Assembly (NCBI GenBank): GCA_910586615.1
Contig: CAJUJP010000023.1
Coordinates: forward strand, 13,593 to 64,049
Length of the DNA: 50,457 nucleotides
DNA from: an uncultured Lachnospiraceae bacterium
GTDB taxonomy: Bacteria > Bacillota > Clostridia > Lachnospirales > Lachnospiraceae
Direction of reading: 5' to 3'
The notes under the pieces were generated by a model. That model did not search any database. It saw nothing but the letters and a program-made list of their open reading frames with translations, and was not told the DNA's origin. Positions 7,947 to 16,962 of this stretch are shown in pieces. Every line of letters starts with the position of its first letter. The stretch's first letter is position 1. The translations under genes and the position numbers were made by a program.

Positions 7947-9110
7947 CTATTTTTCTTTATTCTGCGTCCTATTTAGATTTTCTTTATGATAAAGCAAATC
8001 TGAAAAAGCAAGAAGAAAAATATTATGAGATAACATAAATAATCCATTTTCCATCAGTCCATATAATGCATACAGAAACAATATAACTACAAGAATATAT
8101 TCCTTGCGAATCGCCATACTTCCTATTAAATATATATAGGTAAAAGAAGTAATTAGAAAAACCAAAATTCCATACCGCAAAAGTATAGTGACATATGCGT
8201 TATCTAGCCAAAGACGATTTCCAATTCCCAGTATTTTTGTTTCTTCACCTAATACATATACTTTTTGACCCCAGAAAGAAATTCCATATATTTGCCATAC
8301 TTTATGGCACCATGAAAATCTTACGGACATCCATTTATCTATTTGTGACAAAATTGCATTCTTATTCACATCTATATAAGCCAAAACTATACTTATTGTA
8401 TTTAATGCCAATGCGCCTACTAACAAACTCTTTGCAAATATTTCCGTAAAAATATGCCTTTGGTTTTCCATATACTTATAAATAAGTATTAATATTAAAA
8501 ATACTATCAGGCTAATATAGGCTGTCTGAGAATTGGGGATAATAATTGTAAATACAATTGCAAAAACTATCTTACAACAACTTAATAAACTCAATTTAGC
8601 TCTATTGATATAGCAGTAGCACAATGTCAATTGAAAAATTCTCAGTCCTAATTGATTTGGATGAGAAAACCCTAAAGAAAAACGTTGAATACTGCCTCTC
8701 ATTATCATATAATCATCAATAATTCTCAACATCCGCAAAAAAACTACCAATGGAATCATTATTTGCAAAATTCTATATGCTATTTTTATTATTCTATCAA
8801 AACTTACCTCTTTAGCTCCAACAATGAACATCCACACAGACAATAAACTTCTGTTGCCTGACAACCCTGTAGATATTGTAACTGGCAATGTTATCAATAT
8901 AATAATCATTAACTCTTTTTTTTTGTATGACTGCATGAAAATTATTTGAACCATTAATAAGATAAAAACCAACCAATTTACAATATTATTCAATATATCA
9001 ATCTGAATACCTAAAACAGATTTTAATGTGGTATTAAAAATTATTTCTGTACTATACCATAATCCAAATGTAAAAACGAAAAAATGTTTAAAGAAATCTT
9101 TTTTATTCAT
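7947..9110 (-). CDS. Wzy-like polysaccharide polymerase
   Basis: A 387-residue polytopic protein with about ten hydrophobic segments and AAGGA before the ATG. Sequence identity in Wzy proteins is low, so the call rests on topology, position between a glycosyltransferase and the flippase, and local features. Those are a Ser/Gly-rich extracytoplasmic stretch (TLPVTISTGLSGNRSLLS), the FSLGFSHPNQLGLRIFQ block typical of O-antigen ligase/polymerase-like proteins, and LGIGNRLWLDNAYVTILLRY near the C-terminus. It would link repeat units on the outer face of the membrane. An O-antigen-ligase-type enzyme is the only reasonable alternative. Confidence 0.8.
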   Translation of the reverse strand: MNKKDFFKHFFVFTFGLWYSTEIIFNTTLKSVLGIQIDILNNIVNWLVFILLMVQIIFMQSYKKKELMIIILITLPVTISTGLSGNRSLLSVWMFIVGAKEVSFDRIIKIAYRILQIMIPLVVFLRMLRIIDDYMIMRGSIQRFSLGFSHPNQLGLRIFQLTLCYCYINRAKLSLLSCCKIVFAIVFTIIIPNSQTAYISLIVFLILILIYKYMENQRHIFTEIFAKSLLVGALALNTISIVLAYIDVNKNAILSQIDKWMSVRFSWCHKVWQIYGISFWGQKVYVLGEETKILGIGNRLWLDNAYVTILLRYGILVFLITSFTYIYLIGSMAIRKEYILVVILFLYALYGLMENGLFMLSHNIFLLAFSDLLYHKENLNRTQNKEK

Positions 9111-9189
9111 GCCAATCCTTTTCGAATATGTATCTGATTATAATAAAGCCTACACAATAGACTCTTACACATAACATGTCTTTTACCTA

Positions 9190-10368
9190 TTACTTGTTAA
9201 GTTCCAAAATTTTTAAATACTCCTTATATACAAGTTCAGCATTTAATGCCGCTGAAAAATGAGACACTGCATATTTTCTTGCATTTTGTCCCATTTGTTT
9301 CAAAACATTAATATTATTTAATAGATATATCATCTTTTTTCTCAAGTCTTCTATATTGTTCCACTGATACAACAATCCATTTTCATTTTCAATAATTAAT
9401 TCAGGATTTGCCCCAGTATCCGATGCGATTACCGGCAATCCTGCCATCATATACTCAACCGTTACTCTTCCAAATCCTTCCGACTTAGAGCACATAAGCC
9501 CACAGTCATAATTACATAAATTTTTCCATGCTTCCTCTTGATATCCCAGGAAACGCACAGTTGATGACAATTCATTTTTTTTAATCATTGCATTCAATTT
9601 TTTAATATATACTCTATTTCCTCCACCAATAATATCTATAACTATTTTTTCTTTTTCTCTCTCTGTCATCATTGCACAAGCTTTAATCACCTGGTACTGC
9701 CCTTTTGCCGCCGACACAGAACCCATTATAAGAAATCTCATTTTGCCGCTATCTGTTTCCCTATATTCCTTTTTAACATTCACTTCCGTACATACACCAT
9801 TATATATCAGAGATATTTTTCTCCTATCCAGCCCTTTTTTGATCCAATGATCTTTAACAGCGCCAGAAACGGCAATAAATTCATAAGCTCCTTTATTCAT
9901 CAATTCAATGTAATTTTTCCTGAAGCTAAAACACTTATAATCCTTATCCCCAAACTCCCTGATATGCCAAATCAATGGTTTATGATACTTTAACGCCAAT
10001 ATTCCACCCAGATCTTCCCTTGATGAATTAGCATGTATTATGTCTACAGTACGCATATCCAATTTCCTATTTAAGCAATACGGCGCACACCATCTCCCCA
10101 GTAAATAGCCCATTCCTCTAATCACAAATTTAATAGGAACTTTCCATTTCTGCACTGGAATCCCTTGATAAAATGGTTCATAAAAAATTTTATATGTCTT
10201 ACACCCCAGTTGCTGATAATATGCCTCTAACTTTACCCTTGGAGGTAAAATAACGCTAATTTCCATATCTGCATGTTTTTCTATTAATCCTCGGATTAAC
10301 TGTTTCATTGAATGCGGTGCTCCATATTTACTGTCACCATCTGCAATAAATAGTATATGCATATTCAC
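9190..10368 (-). CDS. Glycosyltransferase family 4 (GT-B)
   Basis: About 392 residues with a GT-B fold. The N-terminal domain starts MHILFIADGDSKYGAPHSM. The linker and C-terminal domain have the retaining GT4 signatures FLIMGSVSAAKGQYQVIKA and SKSEGFGRVTVEYMMAGLPV, where the two glutamates of the E-x7-E motif are present. It would add a sugar from a nucleotide donor to the lipid-linked repeat unit at the cytoplasmic face. The annotated start is GTG with AAGGA four bases upstream; the ATG two codons later (10362) has better spacing and is equally likely. The gene lies between the HAD protein (9 bp away) and the Wzy-like gene (79 bp away). Confidence 0.87.
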   Translation of the reverse strand: MNMHILFIADGDSKYGAPHSMKQLIRGLIEKHADMEISVILPPRVKLEAYYQQLGCKTYKIFYEPFYQGIPVQKWKVPIKFVIRGMGYLLGRWCAPYCLNRKLDMRTVDIIHANSSREDLGGILALKYHKPLIWHIREFGDKDYKCFSFRKNYIELMNKGAYEFIAVSGAVKDHWIKKGLDRRKISLIYNGVCTEVNVKKEYRETDSGKMRFLIMGSVSAAKGQYQVIKACAMMTEREKEKIVIDIIGGGNRVYIKKLNAMIKKNELSSTVRFLGYQEEAWKNLCNYDCGLMCSKSEGFGRVTVEYMMAGLPVIASDTGANPELIIENENGLLYQWNNIEDLRKKMIYLLNNINVLKQMGQNARKYAVSHFSAALNAELVYKEYLKILELNK

Positions 10369-10377
10369 TTTTTCCTT

Positions 10378-12444
10378 TTAGATTTCAATCTTCCCTTTAC
10401 TTTCAGTATGATAGTAGCGTTTTCGATAATCACTCTGATAATGAAATTTAAGAGCAAATAATTCTAACAACTTAAAATATGGCAAATTTATTTTTAAGAT
10501 TTGTTTGATAAAAAAAATCTTACACATATTCTTGCTAAAATCCTGCTTTAATTTTTTCAAATGAAACAAATAATAAAACAAACTATGTTCTGGCAATAAT
10601 TTTCTAATATTGCCATCACTCATGAAATGAAACTTCGTAAAAATTTTAATCGTAGACATCGCAGGATATACGGCAAAGCTTGAATATGAACTCATAATAA
10701 TGTCTTCTTGAATTTTCAACTTTTCTTCCCATATCTTATCTGCTTTAACCAACCTTAAAAAATCTAATGTCGCGATCTGTACAAATTTTATGAATTTCTC
10801 TCCTGAACCAGAATATTCAGAAGGGAAAAAAACAGGAACAATTTTATCATTTTCCGAAGCGTATCCCTTTACACTACCTACTTGATTTAAAAACAATATT
10901 TCAAGTATTTCTTGTGTAAATCTAATCATTAAATCAAACTCTTTATTTTTTCCCGGTTCAAACAAATATCCACTTCTAAGCATTAGAGTATAATAATCGT
11001 CCATTTCCATATTTCTAACGCCCAGATAATAACCATGAAGTACTGTGTTAGGATCTGCCATGTATTTTTGTAAAGCAGCCTGCATAGTTCCTGACCATCC
11101 AATATCAACAATTGCAATATTACCGGCAACCCCACTCTCTTGTAAATACTTTATCACATACTCCTTTTGTTTTTCTAAGTGACATCCTCCTATTTTTTTA
11201 ATAATGGAATAAACTTCTTCTTTTTTTTCAATTGGAATCTCATGTATTTTTATATCTTCATTCAAACCAATATTCAATAATTCATTATTGAACCGCTTCT
11301 GATCCAATCCACATAAATTTGAAATTGTACTTAAAAAAGGAGCATGCAGGAAACATTTTAATATATCAACTATTTCATCAAAATTAGCTGCATCTGTAAG
11401 CAAAGGAACAAGTAAAGCCTGCCTGGATACATATAAATAGGTTTGTGGAATATTATTTTGTGGATACAAAATATTATATGCTTCCTGAAATATTTTTCCT
11501 TCTCTACTCAAAAAAAATATTTTCTCTACCTTATCTTTTTTTATCTTCTCATTCAACCAAATACAATAACCTAATAGCATTGGTCCCAACACTTCATAAG
11601 CAATAGAAACCGCATCATTGTTTCCATCGCTTATATGGTTGTTTACAAGAGAATACAGCCTTTGATATAAAAACTTATTTTCTATATTTTTGTTCTTCTT
11701 CCAAAATCTTAATAAATTCCGTCGCCCATCAATCAATAAAGCATTTATCCCCTTTTTCCTGGGTATAATGTAGTCTCTTTTCAAATTATCACCAATGTGT
11801 AATATCTTTCCTTCATACTCAGAATAATCTTTCTTTATTATTTCATAGATATTGCCTGTAGCCTTACATACCCCCAAAGATGACGACAAATACAATTTTT
11901 CATAATATATATAACCACATTTTTGAAGAATTTTTTTTATAATATGCTCGTCCAAATACATATCGGAAGTAATAATAATTCGTTTTCCATTCTTCAAAAC
12001 AGTCTCATATATTTTTTTCATCCACAAATTAGGACAACATACTTCCAGTTCTGTTTCTTCTTCCAATTGAGACAGCTTCTTTTTATCATGTTCTGATATA
12101 TCATTCATAAAATTATAAATATCATTCAAGCAAATTTCTTCTTGTTGTGTCTGTTTTTTTGCTTTTTTTTCCGCCTCGATTCTAATCTTTGGATATTCAT
12201 CCAGAATAATACCTGTTTGTTTCATGAACTTATCGCATACAATATTATGAATATATTCAGGTTTTATTACATTTCTTTTAATCAATGTATCAAAGATGTC
12301 AAAGGAAATAATCTCCGCACAACTGATTTCCTGCGCTATTTTCTCATCTCTGGCTTCTATCATTTTACTTAAATGATATGTAATTTTTTTTAAGTTATCT
12401 ATCTCTTTCATTTTTGCTTTATTCCAGCTTTCTATTATTTTCAT
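10378..12444 (-). CDS. Large HAD-superfamily protein of polysaccharide loci (COG5610-like)
   Basis: The protein has 688 residues. The N-terminal third is a HAD hydrolase. Motif I is ISFDIFDTLIKRN (Asp 49 and Asp 52), motif II is IIITSDMYLDE (about 157), a lysine segment SSLGVCKATGNIY follows, and motif IV is ILHIGDNLKRDYIIPRKKG (about 215-235). The C-terminal two-thirds (about 270-688) carry LFLSREGKIFQEAYNI and GNIAIVDIGWSGTMQAAL, typical of the large predicted HAD proteins found between glycosyltransferases in capsule and O-antigen clusters. The substrate is not known; a role in sugar or phosphoglycan modification is inferred. It begins 4 bp after the upstream glycosyltransferase stop, so they are co-transcribed, but its ribosome site is weak. 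Confidence 0.82.
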   Translation of the reverse strand: MKIIESWNKAKMKEIDNLKKITYHLSKMIEARDEKIAQEISCAEIISFDIFDTLIKRNVIKPEYIHNIVCDKFMKQTGIILDEYPKIRIEAEKKAKKQTQQEEICLNDIYNFMNDISEHDKKKLSQLEEETELEVCCPNLWMKKIYETVLKNGKRIIITSDMYLDEHIIKKILQKCGYIYYEKLYLSSSLGVCKATGNIYEIIKKDYSEYEGKILHIGDNLKRDYIIPRKKGINALLIDGRRNLLRFWKKNKNIENKFLYQRLYSLVNNHISDGNNDAVSIAYEVLGPMLLGYCIWLNEKIKKDKVEKIFFLSREGKIFQEAYNILYPQNNIPQTYLYVSRQALLVPLLTDAANFDEIVDILKCFLHAPFLSTISNLCGLDQKRFNNELLNIGLNEDIKIHEIPIEKKEEVYSIIKKIGGCHLEKQKEYVIKYLQESGVAGNIAIVDIGWSGTMQAALQKYMADPNTVLHGYYLGVRNMEMDDYYTLMLRSGYLFEPGKNKEFDLMIRFTQEILEILFLNQVGSVKGYASENDKIVPVFFPSEYSGSGEKFIKFVQIATLDFLRLVKADKIWEEKLKIQEDIIMSSYSSFAVYPAMSTIKIFTKFHFMSDGNIRKLLPEHSLFYYLFHLKKLKQDFSKNMCKIFFIKQILKINLPYFKLLELFALKFHYQSDYRKRYYHTESKGKIEI

Positions 12445-12448
12445 TATT

Positions 12449-13546
12449 TCATATCATTTCAAATACCTCTACAGTCTTACGAATTGCATCCTCCCATCTA
12501 TGTTCCTTTAAACACAGTTCAATTGCGCTCTCCCCTAATTCATCAATTTTTTCTTCATGTTCTAATACATATTCAAGCTGTTTGGCCAAGTCAATTTCAT
12601 CACCATTTTTAAATATCAAACCACTCTGCTTGATTACACATACATTTTCGTCTATATTACTGACTATGCATACCTTCCCATAACTCATTGCTTCTAACAA
12701 TCCCAGAGACTGCCCTTCAACTGTGGATGGCAAAATATAAGCATATGCATTACTGTATAATTCTTTCAGACAATTGCCAGATAGAAACCCTGTAAAAAGA
12801 ATATTAGGATTATCAGATGCCAACTTTTTCATTTCATCCTCGTAGGTATCTGTATGTACACCTTTTCCTACAATTATCAGTTTCTTATCAGTTCGTATAC
12901 TCATATAAGCTTTTATTAAACATTCTACTTTTTTCTCTGGAACAATTCGTGATGCAAACAAAAAAAAAGAGTTCTCTTTGATACCATATTTACGAATAAT
13001 TTCATCAGCTTTTCTTCTATTTTGAATAATAACTCCATTAGGTATTACTCTGCATATCCTTCTATATGTCTGATAAAAATAGGCCGCATCTATATGGTTC
13101 AAAACAATAATTTCATCCGCGCATTTAGCAATAGACCATTCACCAATTTTCAAAATTTTTGAAGCCAGTTTACCAAATTTATCTCTTTTCCAGTCCAAAC
13201 CATGAACTGTACAAACAATCTTCTTTCTGAATATTTTAGGTAACCATGCCATAATGGATGGACCAAGCGCATGAAACCAAAATGTATCACATCCTTTAAA
13301 AAGAGCTGCAATGACAGCAAAAAAACTATAACTTATAGCATCCAGGTGTTTCGTGTTAATAGAAGGGATATAAACAATTTGCATTTTTTTATATTTCTTC
13401 AAAATTTGAGAACAATATCGTTTTCTACAAAACACCACAATATCCATGCCTGATTCAGCTAATCCTTGTGCCACATGTTCTACATGAACCTCTAAGCCAC
13501 TTATTCTTGATGGCATCCCCTTAACACCAATTACTCCTACCTTCAT
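12449..13546 (-). CDS. Glycosyltransferase family 4, DUF1972/rhamnosyltransferase-like
   Basis: Translation from the ATG at 13546 (GAGGTG six bases upstream) gives 365 residues beginning MKVGVIGVKGMPSRISGLEV. This is a variant of the GxxGxPxxxGGxE start of DUF1972-type capsule rhamnosyl/galactosyl transferases. The GT4 donor domain follows, with LFASRIVPEKKVECLIKAY and PSTVEGQSLGLLEAMSYGKV containing the E-x7-E pair. Such enzymes often add the second sugar onto the lipid-linked primer made by the priming transferase, which fits its place after 14380-15087. The frame is open to 13585, but nothing supports an earlier start. It is the first of the clearly AT-rich variable genes. Confidence 0.86.
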   Translation of the reverse strand: MKVGVIGVKGMPSRISGLEVHVEHVAQGLAESGMDIVVFCRKRYCSQILKKYKKMQIVYIPSINTKHLDAISYSFFAVIAALFKGCDTFWFHALGPSIMAWLPKIFRKKIVCTVHGLDWKRDKFGKLASKILKIGEWSIAKCADEIIVLNHIDAAYFYQTYRRICRVIPNGVIIQNRRKADEIIRKYGIKENSFFLFASRIVPEKKVECLIKAYMSIRTDKKLIIVGKGVHTDTYEDEMKKLASDNPNILFTGFLSGNCLKELYSNAYAYILPSTVEGQSLGLLEAMSYGKVCIVSNIDENVCVIKQSGLIFKNGDEIDLAKQLEYVLEHEEKIDELGESAIELCLKEHRWEDAIRKTVEVFEMI

Positions 13547-13599
13547 AAGTAACACCTCTAATCTGAGTAAATGTCCCCATTTCAAACGCCTTTTTCATA

Positions 13600-13648
13600 T
13601 ATAAAAACTCCCGACATAAGTCACTTACATACCTTACATCGAGAGTTT
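13600..13648 (-). terminator. Intrinsic terminator inside the polysaccharide locus
   Basis: On the minus strand a 16-base arm (13648-13633) pairs with 13620-13605 apart from mismatches and wobbles, followed by GTTTTTAT. It lies after the decayed ORF 13675-14079 and only about 55 bp before the next glycosyltransferase start. It should attenuate transcription entering the variable half. Confidence 0.6.
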
Positions 13649-13674
13649 CCATATCGTATAACTCTATATCTTAT

Positions 13675-14079
13675 CTACTGCTCATCTGCCTGCACCCAGT
13701 ATTTCTCCATCTTCTCTTCTGCATCCGCTTCATCCAAAGAAAATATATCCTGAATACTTTCTTTCACTTCTTGACGGCTCTGACCGGAAGAACAGTACTT
13801 TTCAATTAATCTTCGTATCGCATTTTGCTTTTCACGCTTTTCTTCCTCAAGCTTTTCACTGATCAGCTTTATCTCATACTCCGCTCTTTCGCTCTGCAAC
13901 ATAATAATAGGCCGCATAATCCCATGCACTTCCTTCTTCAACTCAGGTTCGTTCTTCAAGAGATAACCACAGGTCATATCCAAAAATTCAATCATTTCTT
14001 TTCCTGCAGAATCTGTCATCGTTCCGTTTTCTTTTTTACGATATATTATCATATCACATTCCCGTATAAATTCTGTCAA
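13675..14079 (-). pseudogene. Small ORF of unknown family, probably truncated at the 5' end
   Basis: The 134-codon frame from a TTG at 14079 reads TEFIRECDMIIYRKKENG, CGYLLKNEPELKKEVHGIMR, a Glu/Lys-rich helix (about 80-105) and a C-terminal IFSLDEADAEEKMEKYW. It is a close paralogue of the frameshifted gene at 4447-4840. The frame stays open upstream to about 14206 without a convincing ribosome site, and the TTG is doubtful, so the true 5' end seems lost. It has its own terminator (13600-13648). It splits the polysaccharide operon between the priming transferase and the first glycosyltransferase, which suggests insertion by the same kind of element as the Rpn cluster. No function is known to me. 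Confidence 0.5.
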
Positions 14080-14379
14080 ATCTTTTCTGACAGTTTCCGT
14101 AATCGGCTGTTTTACACCATTTTTCTTCCTGTTAAGATACTTCCGGAATCGGATTGGAAGAAAAATACCCAGCGCATATGAAAGCTGATATCTTAAGAAA
14201 CTGATTCAAAGCTAAACCCTCATCCTGTCCCTCTCATTGTAAGGTATATAATTGTCAAGGTACTCTATTGCTTAAAATCTATCTGCACAGATTCTCACCT
14301 GCTGCATTCCCTTTTGTCATTCTGCCAGCGGCCTGTCCTGTTTCTGCATTCTTCCATTTTCATTGTCTGGCATCTGGCA

Positions 14380-15087
14380 CTAATACGCCCCATCCCCGCG
14401 AAACACCGCCGGAACCGTCTTCACAATCATCTTTAGATCCGTCCACAGTCCCATATCTTCTATGTAATCCAGATCAAGTTCCACCCATTCTTCCCATGTC
14501 ACATTTGCTCTGCCGCCGATCTGCCAGTAGCACGTAAGTCCCGGCTGTACTGCAAGCCGCTGTCTCTCATACTGGCTGCATGCCTCCATCTGGAAGGTCA
14601 GGATCGGTCTCGGACCAACGATACTCATATCGCCTTTCATAATATTAATCAACTGCGGTAATTCATCTATGGAAAACCGCCTGATGAATCTGCCGGTTCT
14701 GGTGATTCTCGGATCATTTTTTATCTTAAAAGCATGGCCTGTCTGCTCGTTATCTTTCATCATTTCCTTTAGTTTCTCATCCGCGTTTACATACATACTG
14801 CGGAATTTATACATAGAAAAGGGCTTCATGTCTTTTCCCGCCCTTGGCTGTACGAAAAATACCGGACCGCGGTCTTCGCACTTAATCGCGACGGCAGTCA
14901 CAAGAAACACAGGTGAAAGAACGATCAGCGCCACTGCTGACAACAGCACATCCATCCCTCTTTTTATCAATTTATAGGCCGCACTTTTTCTCTGGTATAT
15001 TTCATGCATGTTATATCTGCCCAGATCCGTTTCCACAATCTTGAACATCGGCCTGTCAATGGTATTTGTCGCAATGTTCTCCCGCAT
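14380..15087 (-). CDS. Priming undecaprenyl-phosphate sugar-1-phosphate transferase
   Basis: The product is 235 residues from the ATG at 15087, chosen for AGAGG nine bases upstream; the longer frame to 15156 runs into a stem-loop. One membrane segment (LIKRGMDVLLSAVALIVLSP) precedes the catalytic bacterial sugar transferase domain. Its conserved blocks are FVQPRAGKDMKPFSMYKFRS, RITRTGRFIRRFSIDELPQL, NIMKGDMSIVGPRPIL and QPGLTCYWQIGGRANVTWEE. It is the short ExoY/RfbP-C-terminal form. It transfers a hexose-1-phosphate, often galactose or glucose, from UDP-sugar to undecaprenyl phosphate and so starts repeat-unit assembly. It is the last conserved gene before the variable segment. Confidence 0.92.
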   Translation of the reverse strand: MRENIATNTIDRPMFKIVETDLGRYNMHEIYQRKSAAYKLIKRGMDVLLSAVALIVLSPVFLVTAVAIKCEDRGPVFFVQPRAGKDMKPFSMYKFRSMYVNADEKLKEMMKDNEQTGHAFKIKNDPRITRTGRFIRRFSIDELPQLINIMKGDMSIVGPRPILTFQMEACSQYERQRLAVQPGLTCYWQIGGRANVTWEEWVELDLDYIEDMGLWTDLKMIVKTVPAVFRGDGAY

Positions 15088-15117
15088 TCCGTTTATCCTC
15101 TCAATAAATCTGTCAGA

Positions 15118-15143
15118 CGTACCGCCGCTTTTGCGGCAGTACG
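15118..15143 (-). promoter_or_regulatory. 11-bp stem-loop in front of the priming transferase
   Basis: CGTACTGCCGC, loop AAAA, GCGGCGGTACG on the minus strand. The only imperfect pair is a U-G wobble in the minus-strand RNA and would be a C-A mismatch on the other strand, so the minus-strand transcript is the folded form. There is no T-run, so processing or attenuation is more likely than full termination. Confidence 0.5.
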
Positions 15144-15284
15144 TATAACTCCACACTTATCGTATACCAATGCCGGCATCCGTTCTGCAAATTCACGCAG
15201 GATGAACGGATGATGGCCATCCATACTGTAAAAACCGTAGATTTTTACAGCAAACTGCTAACACTTCCGATACTGACTCCCGAA

Positions 15285-15965
15285 TTACTTATTCGGTACT
15301 TCAATAAATGCCAGCGTTCCCAGAGACGTCATGTCAACCACTACATGATCTGTCCTGATCTCGGCTACATGAAGCTCATAACACTGCCCGTTAACGATCT
15401 GGAACACTTTGATATTCTGTCCGCCCCAAACGCCCTTCGTATAGAAATTGACTCTTGCGGTCTGAAAACCTTTAATGTTTGCATTGACCCGCACAACGCT
15501 CAGTACTCTGCCGCCCAGAGCCGCAGCGTATGCCTTGGCAGTGTAGACATTAGCCAGCGCCGGTTTTAATACAGAGAATACCTGATTGCTGGGTGCCCCG
15601 TTGATGATTACGTGACCGCCCTGTCCTACCGGTATCGCATAATCAAGCCCCGGAACCGTTACCACTGCATTATTCATATACTCGCCAACGGTTTTTCCCT
15701 CGGCTGCTGCTGCCGCAATAATCTCTGACGACACGGAAGATGCCGCAACCGCAGGAACCTCTGAATCCGGTTTCGCCGGAATTTCAGTCTTCGGCGGACT
15801 CGGCTTTACGGCAGGCGCACTCGGGCTTGGACTTCCTTGATTTTCCTCATTTTCATCCTCTTCCCATTCGTCTTCCACCCCATCTTCCCATTCGTCTTCC
15901 GCCGCCATAATAGGTGTGGAAAATAACATGACACCTGCCATCGTAAGCGCTAATAACTTTTTCAT
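15285..15965 (-). CDS. Small secreted acidic protein of the polysaccharide operon
   Basis: The ATG at 15965 follows AGGAGG by seven bases and gives 226 residues. A signal peptide is evident (MKKLLALTMAGVMLFSTPIM, probable cleavage near AMA/AED). Next come a repetitive acidic segment (EDEWEDGVEDEWEEDENEEN), a Pro/Ser/Lys spacer, and a C-terminal domain of about 140 residues with NNAVVTVPGLDYAIPVGQGG and VNFYTKGVWGGQNIKVFQIV. There is no LPXTG-like sorting signal and no C-terminal membrane anchor. I do not recognise the domain. Lying directly after the sortase-like gene and before the priming transferase, it is probably a wall- or polymer-associated accessory of this locus (inference). Confidence 0.75.
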   Translation of the reverse strand: MKKLLALTMAGVMLFSTPIMAAEDEWEDGVEDEWEEDENEENQGSPSPSAPAVKPSPPKTEIPAKPDSEVPAVAASSVSSEIIAAAAAEGKTVGEYMNNAVVTVPGLDYAIPVGQGGHVIINGAPSNQVFSVLKPALANVYTAKAYAAALGGRVLSVVRVNANIKGFQTARVNFYTKGVWGGQNIKVFQIVNGQCYELHVAEIRTDHVVVDMTSLGTLAFIEVPNK

Positions 15966-16052
15966 CGGAATCCCTCCTTTCCTCATCTAAGTGTGGTCTA
16001 TATTCACGTCATAAAACGCAAATAGCATTACAATATCCTTCTTTCCAACTCA

Positions 16053-16853
16053 CTATTCCGTGACGACTCTTTCGATCGTTCCCGCAGCGTCTTCCACCAG
16101 CACTGCAACCACGACAAACTGACTGTCCGGGTTTTCTTCCTTCTGTGTCGTCAGGGTAATGACATAATTGTACGCATTGACATTCTCCCATCCTTCCCGC
16201 AGGTTAATCCCCATATCCCTTGTCCCGTACAGGTCATTCAGAAATTCCTGACATCCGGACAGATATGTAAAGTCATAGGTTCGGATCAGGCTTGTATTTT
16301 CTCTTTCATAAGCGGCAAAAATTTCATAGGTCAGCACGTTTCCATCCAGGTACACACGGACGATTTCATGTCCTTCAAAAAACTGCGGATCCGCAAACCG
16401 GTACAGGTCTGCAAACAGACCGTTTCCATCCGCCCCGGTTTTGCCGTGCAGTACGGTGTTAAAATCACACATACTTGTCAGATTGGCCAGTTCTGTATAG
16501 ACGGCACCCGCATCGTCTTCTTCTCCGTAAGCATTATGCTCTTCATAGAAAGTATCCGACTGCTCACTCTGTAGAACCGGACAGTCTACCGACGTACCCG
16601 GGATATGGATCCAGGCAAAGATATCAGGATTTTTTTCTTTTAACATGCTAAAATCAACCACACCGTCTTCCGCACTTTCTCCCGCAAATCCCTGCCCACG
16701 ATGCAGTGACGCATCCTCTGTATTTTCCTGTTCTCCCTGCTCCGCTGCCCCAATTCTGCGCACTTCTGTATAAATCTTTACGGCCACACAGATTATGGCA
16801 ATTGCCAGTGCCAGCAATACCAGCATTGCTGCTTTTTCTTTCACATTTCGCAT
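16053..16853 (-). CDS. Sortase-B-like protein lacking all catalytic residues (pseudo-sortase)
   Basis: The 266-residue product has an N-terminal membrane anchor (residues about 8-27, MLVLLALAIAIICVAVKIY) and a class B sortase-like fold. The FSMLKEKNPDIFAWIHIPGT entry, the DCPVLQSEQSDTFYEEHN block and the terminal strand QFVVVAVLV are all recognisable. The active-site triad is not kept. The position of the catalytic His (YGH in SrtB) reads HGK at 136-138. The Cys in TLxTC is Gln 237 (TLTTQ). The Arg before the last strand is Gln 245. Active sortases need His, Cys and Arg, so transpeptidation is not expected. It may act as a scaffold or as a binding partner for the adjacent secreted protein. 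GAGGT precedes the ATG, and the frame is intact, which argues against simple decay. Confidence 0.8.
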   Translation of the reverse strand: MRNVKEKAAMLVLLALAIAIICVAVKIYTEVRRIGAAEQGEQENTEDASLHRGQGFAGESAEDGVVDFSMLKEKNPDIFAWIHIPGTSVDCPVLQSEQSDTFYEEHNAYGEEDDAGAVYTELANLTSMCDFNTVLHGKTGADGNGLFADLYRFADPQFFEGHEIVRVYLDGNVLTYEIFAAYERENTSLIRTYDFTYLSGCQEFLNDLYGTRDMGINLREGWENVNAYNYVITLTTQKEENPDSQFVVVAVLVEDAAGTIERVVTE

Positions 16854-16962
16854 ACGTGTACCTCACCTGTGAATCAATTCCTGCGTAGCCATCCGGCCTT
16901 CTGATTGTAACAGACAGTTCAGCCTTTGGCTTCACTGTTCCTTCTGATTCACCGCTATATTC

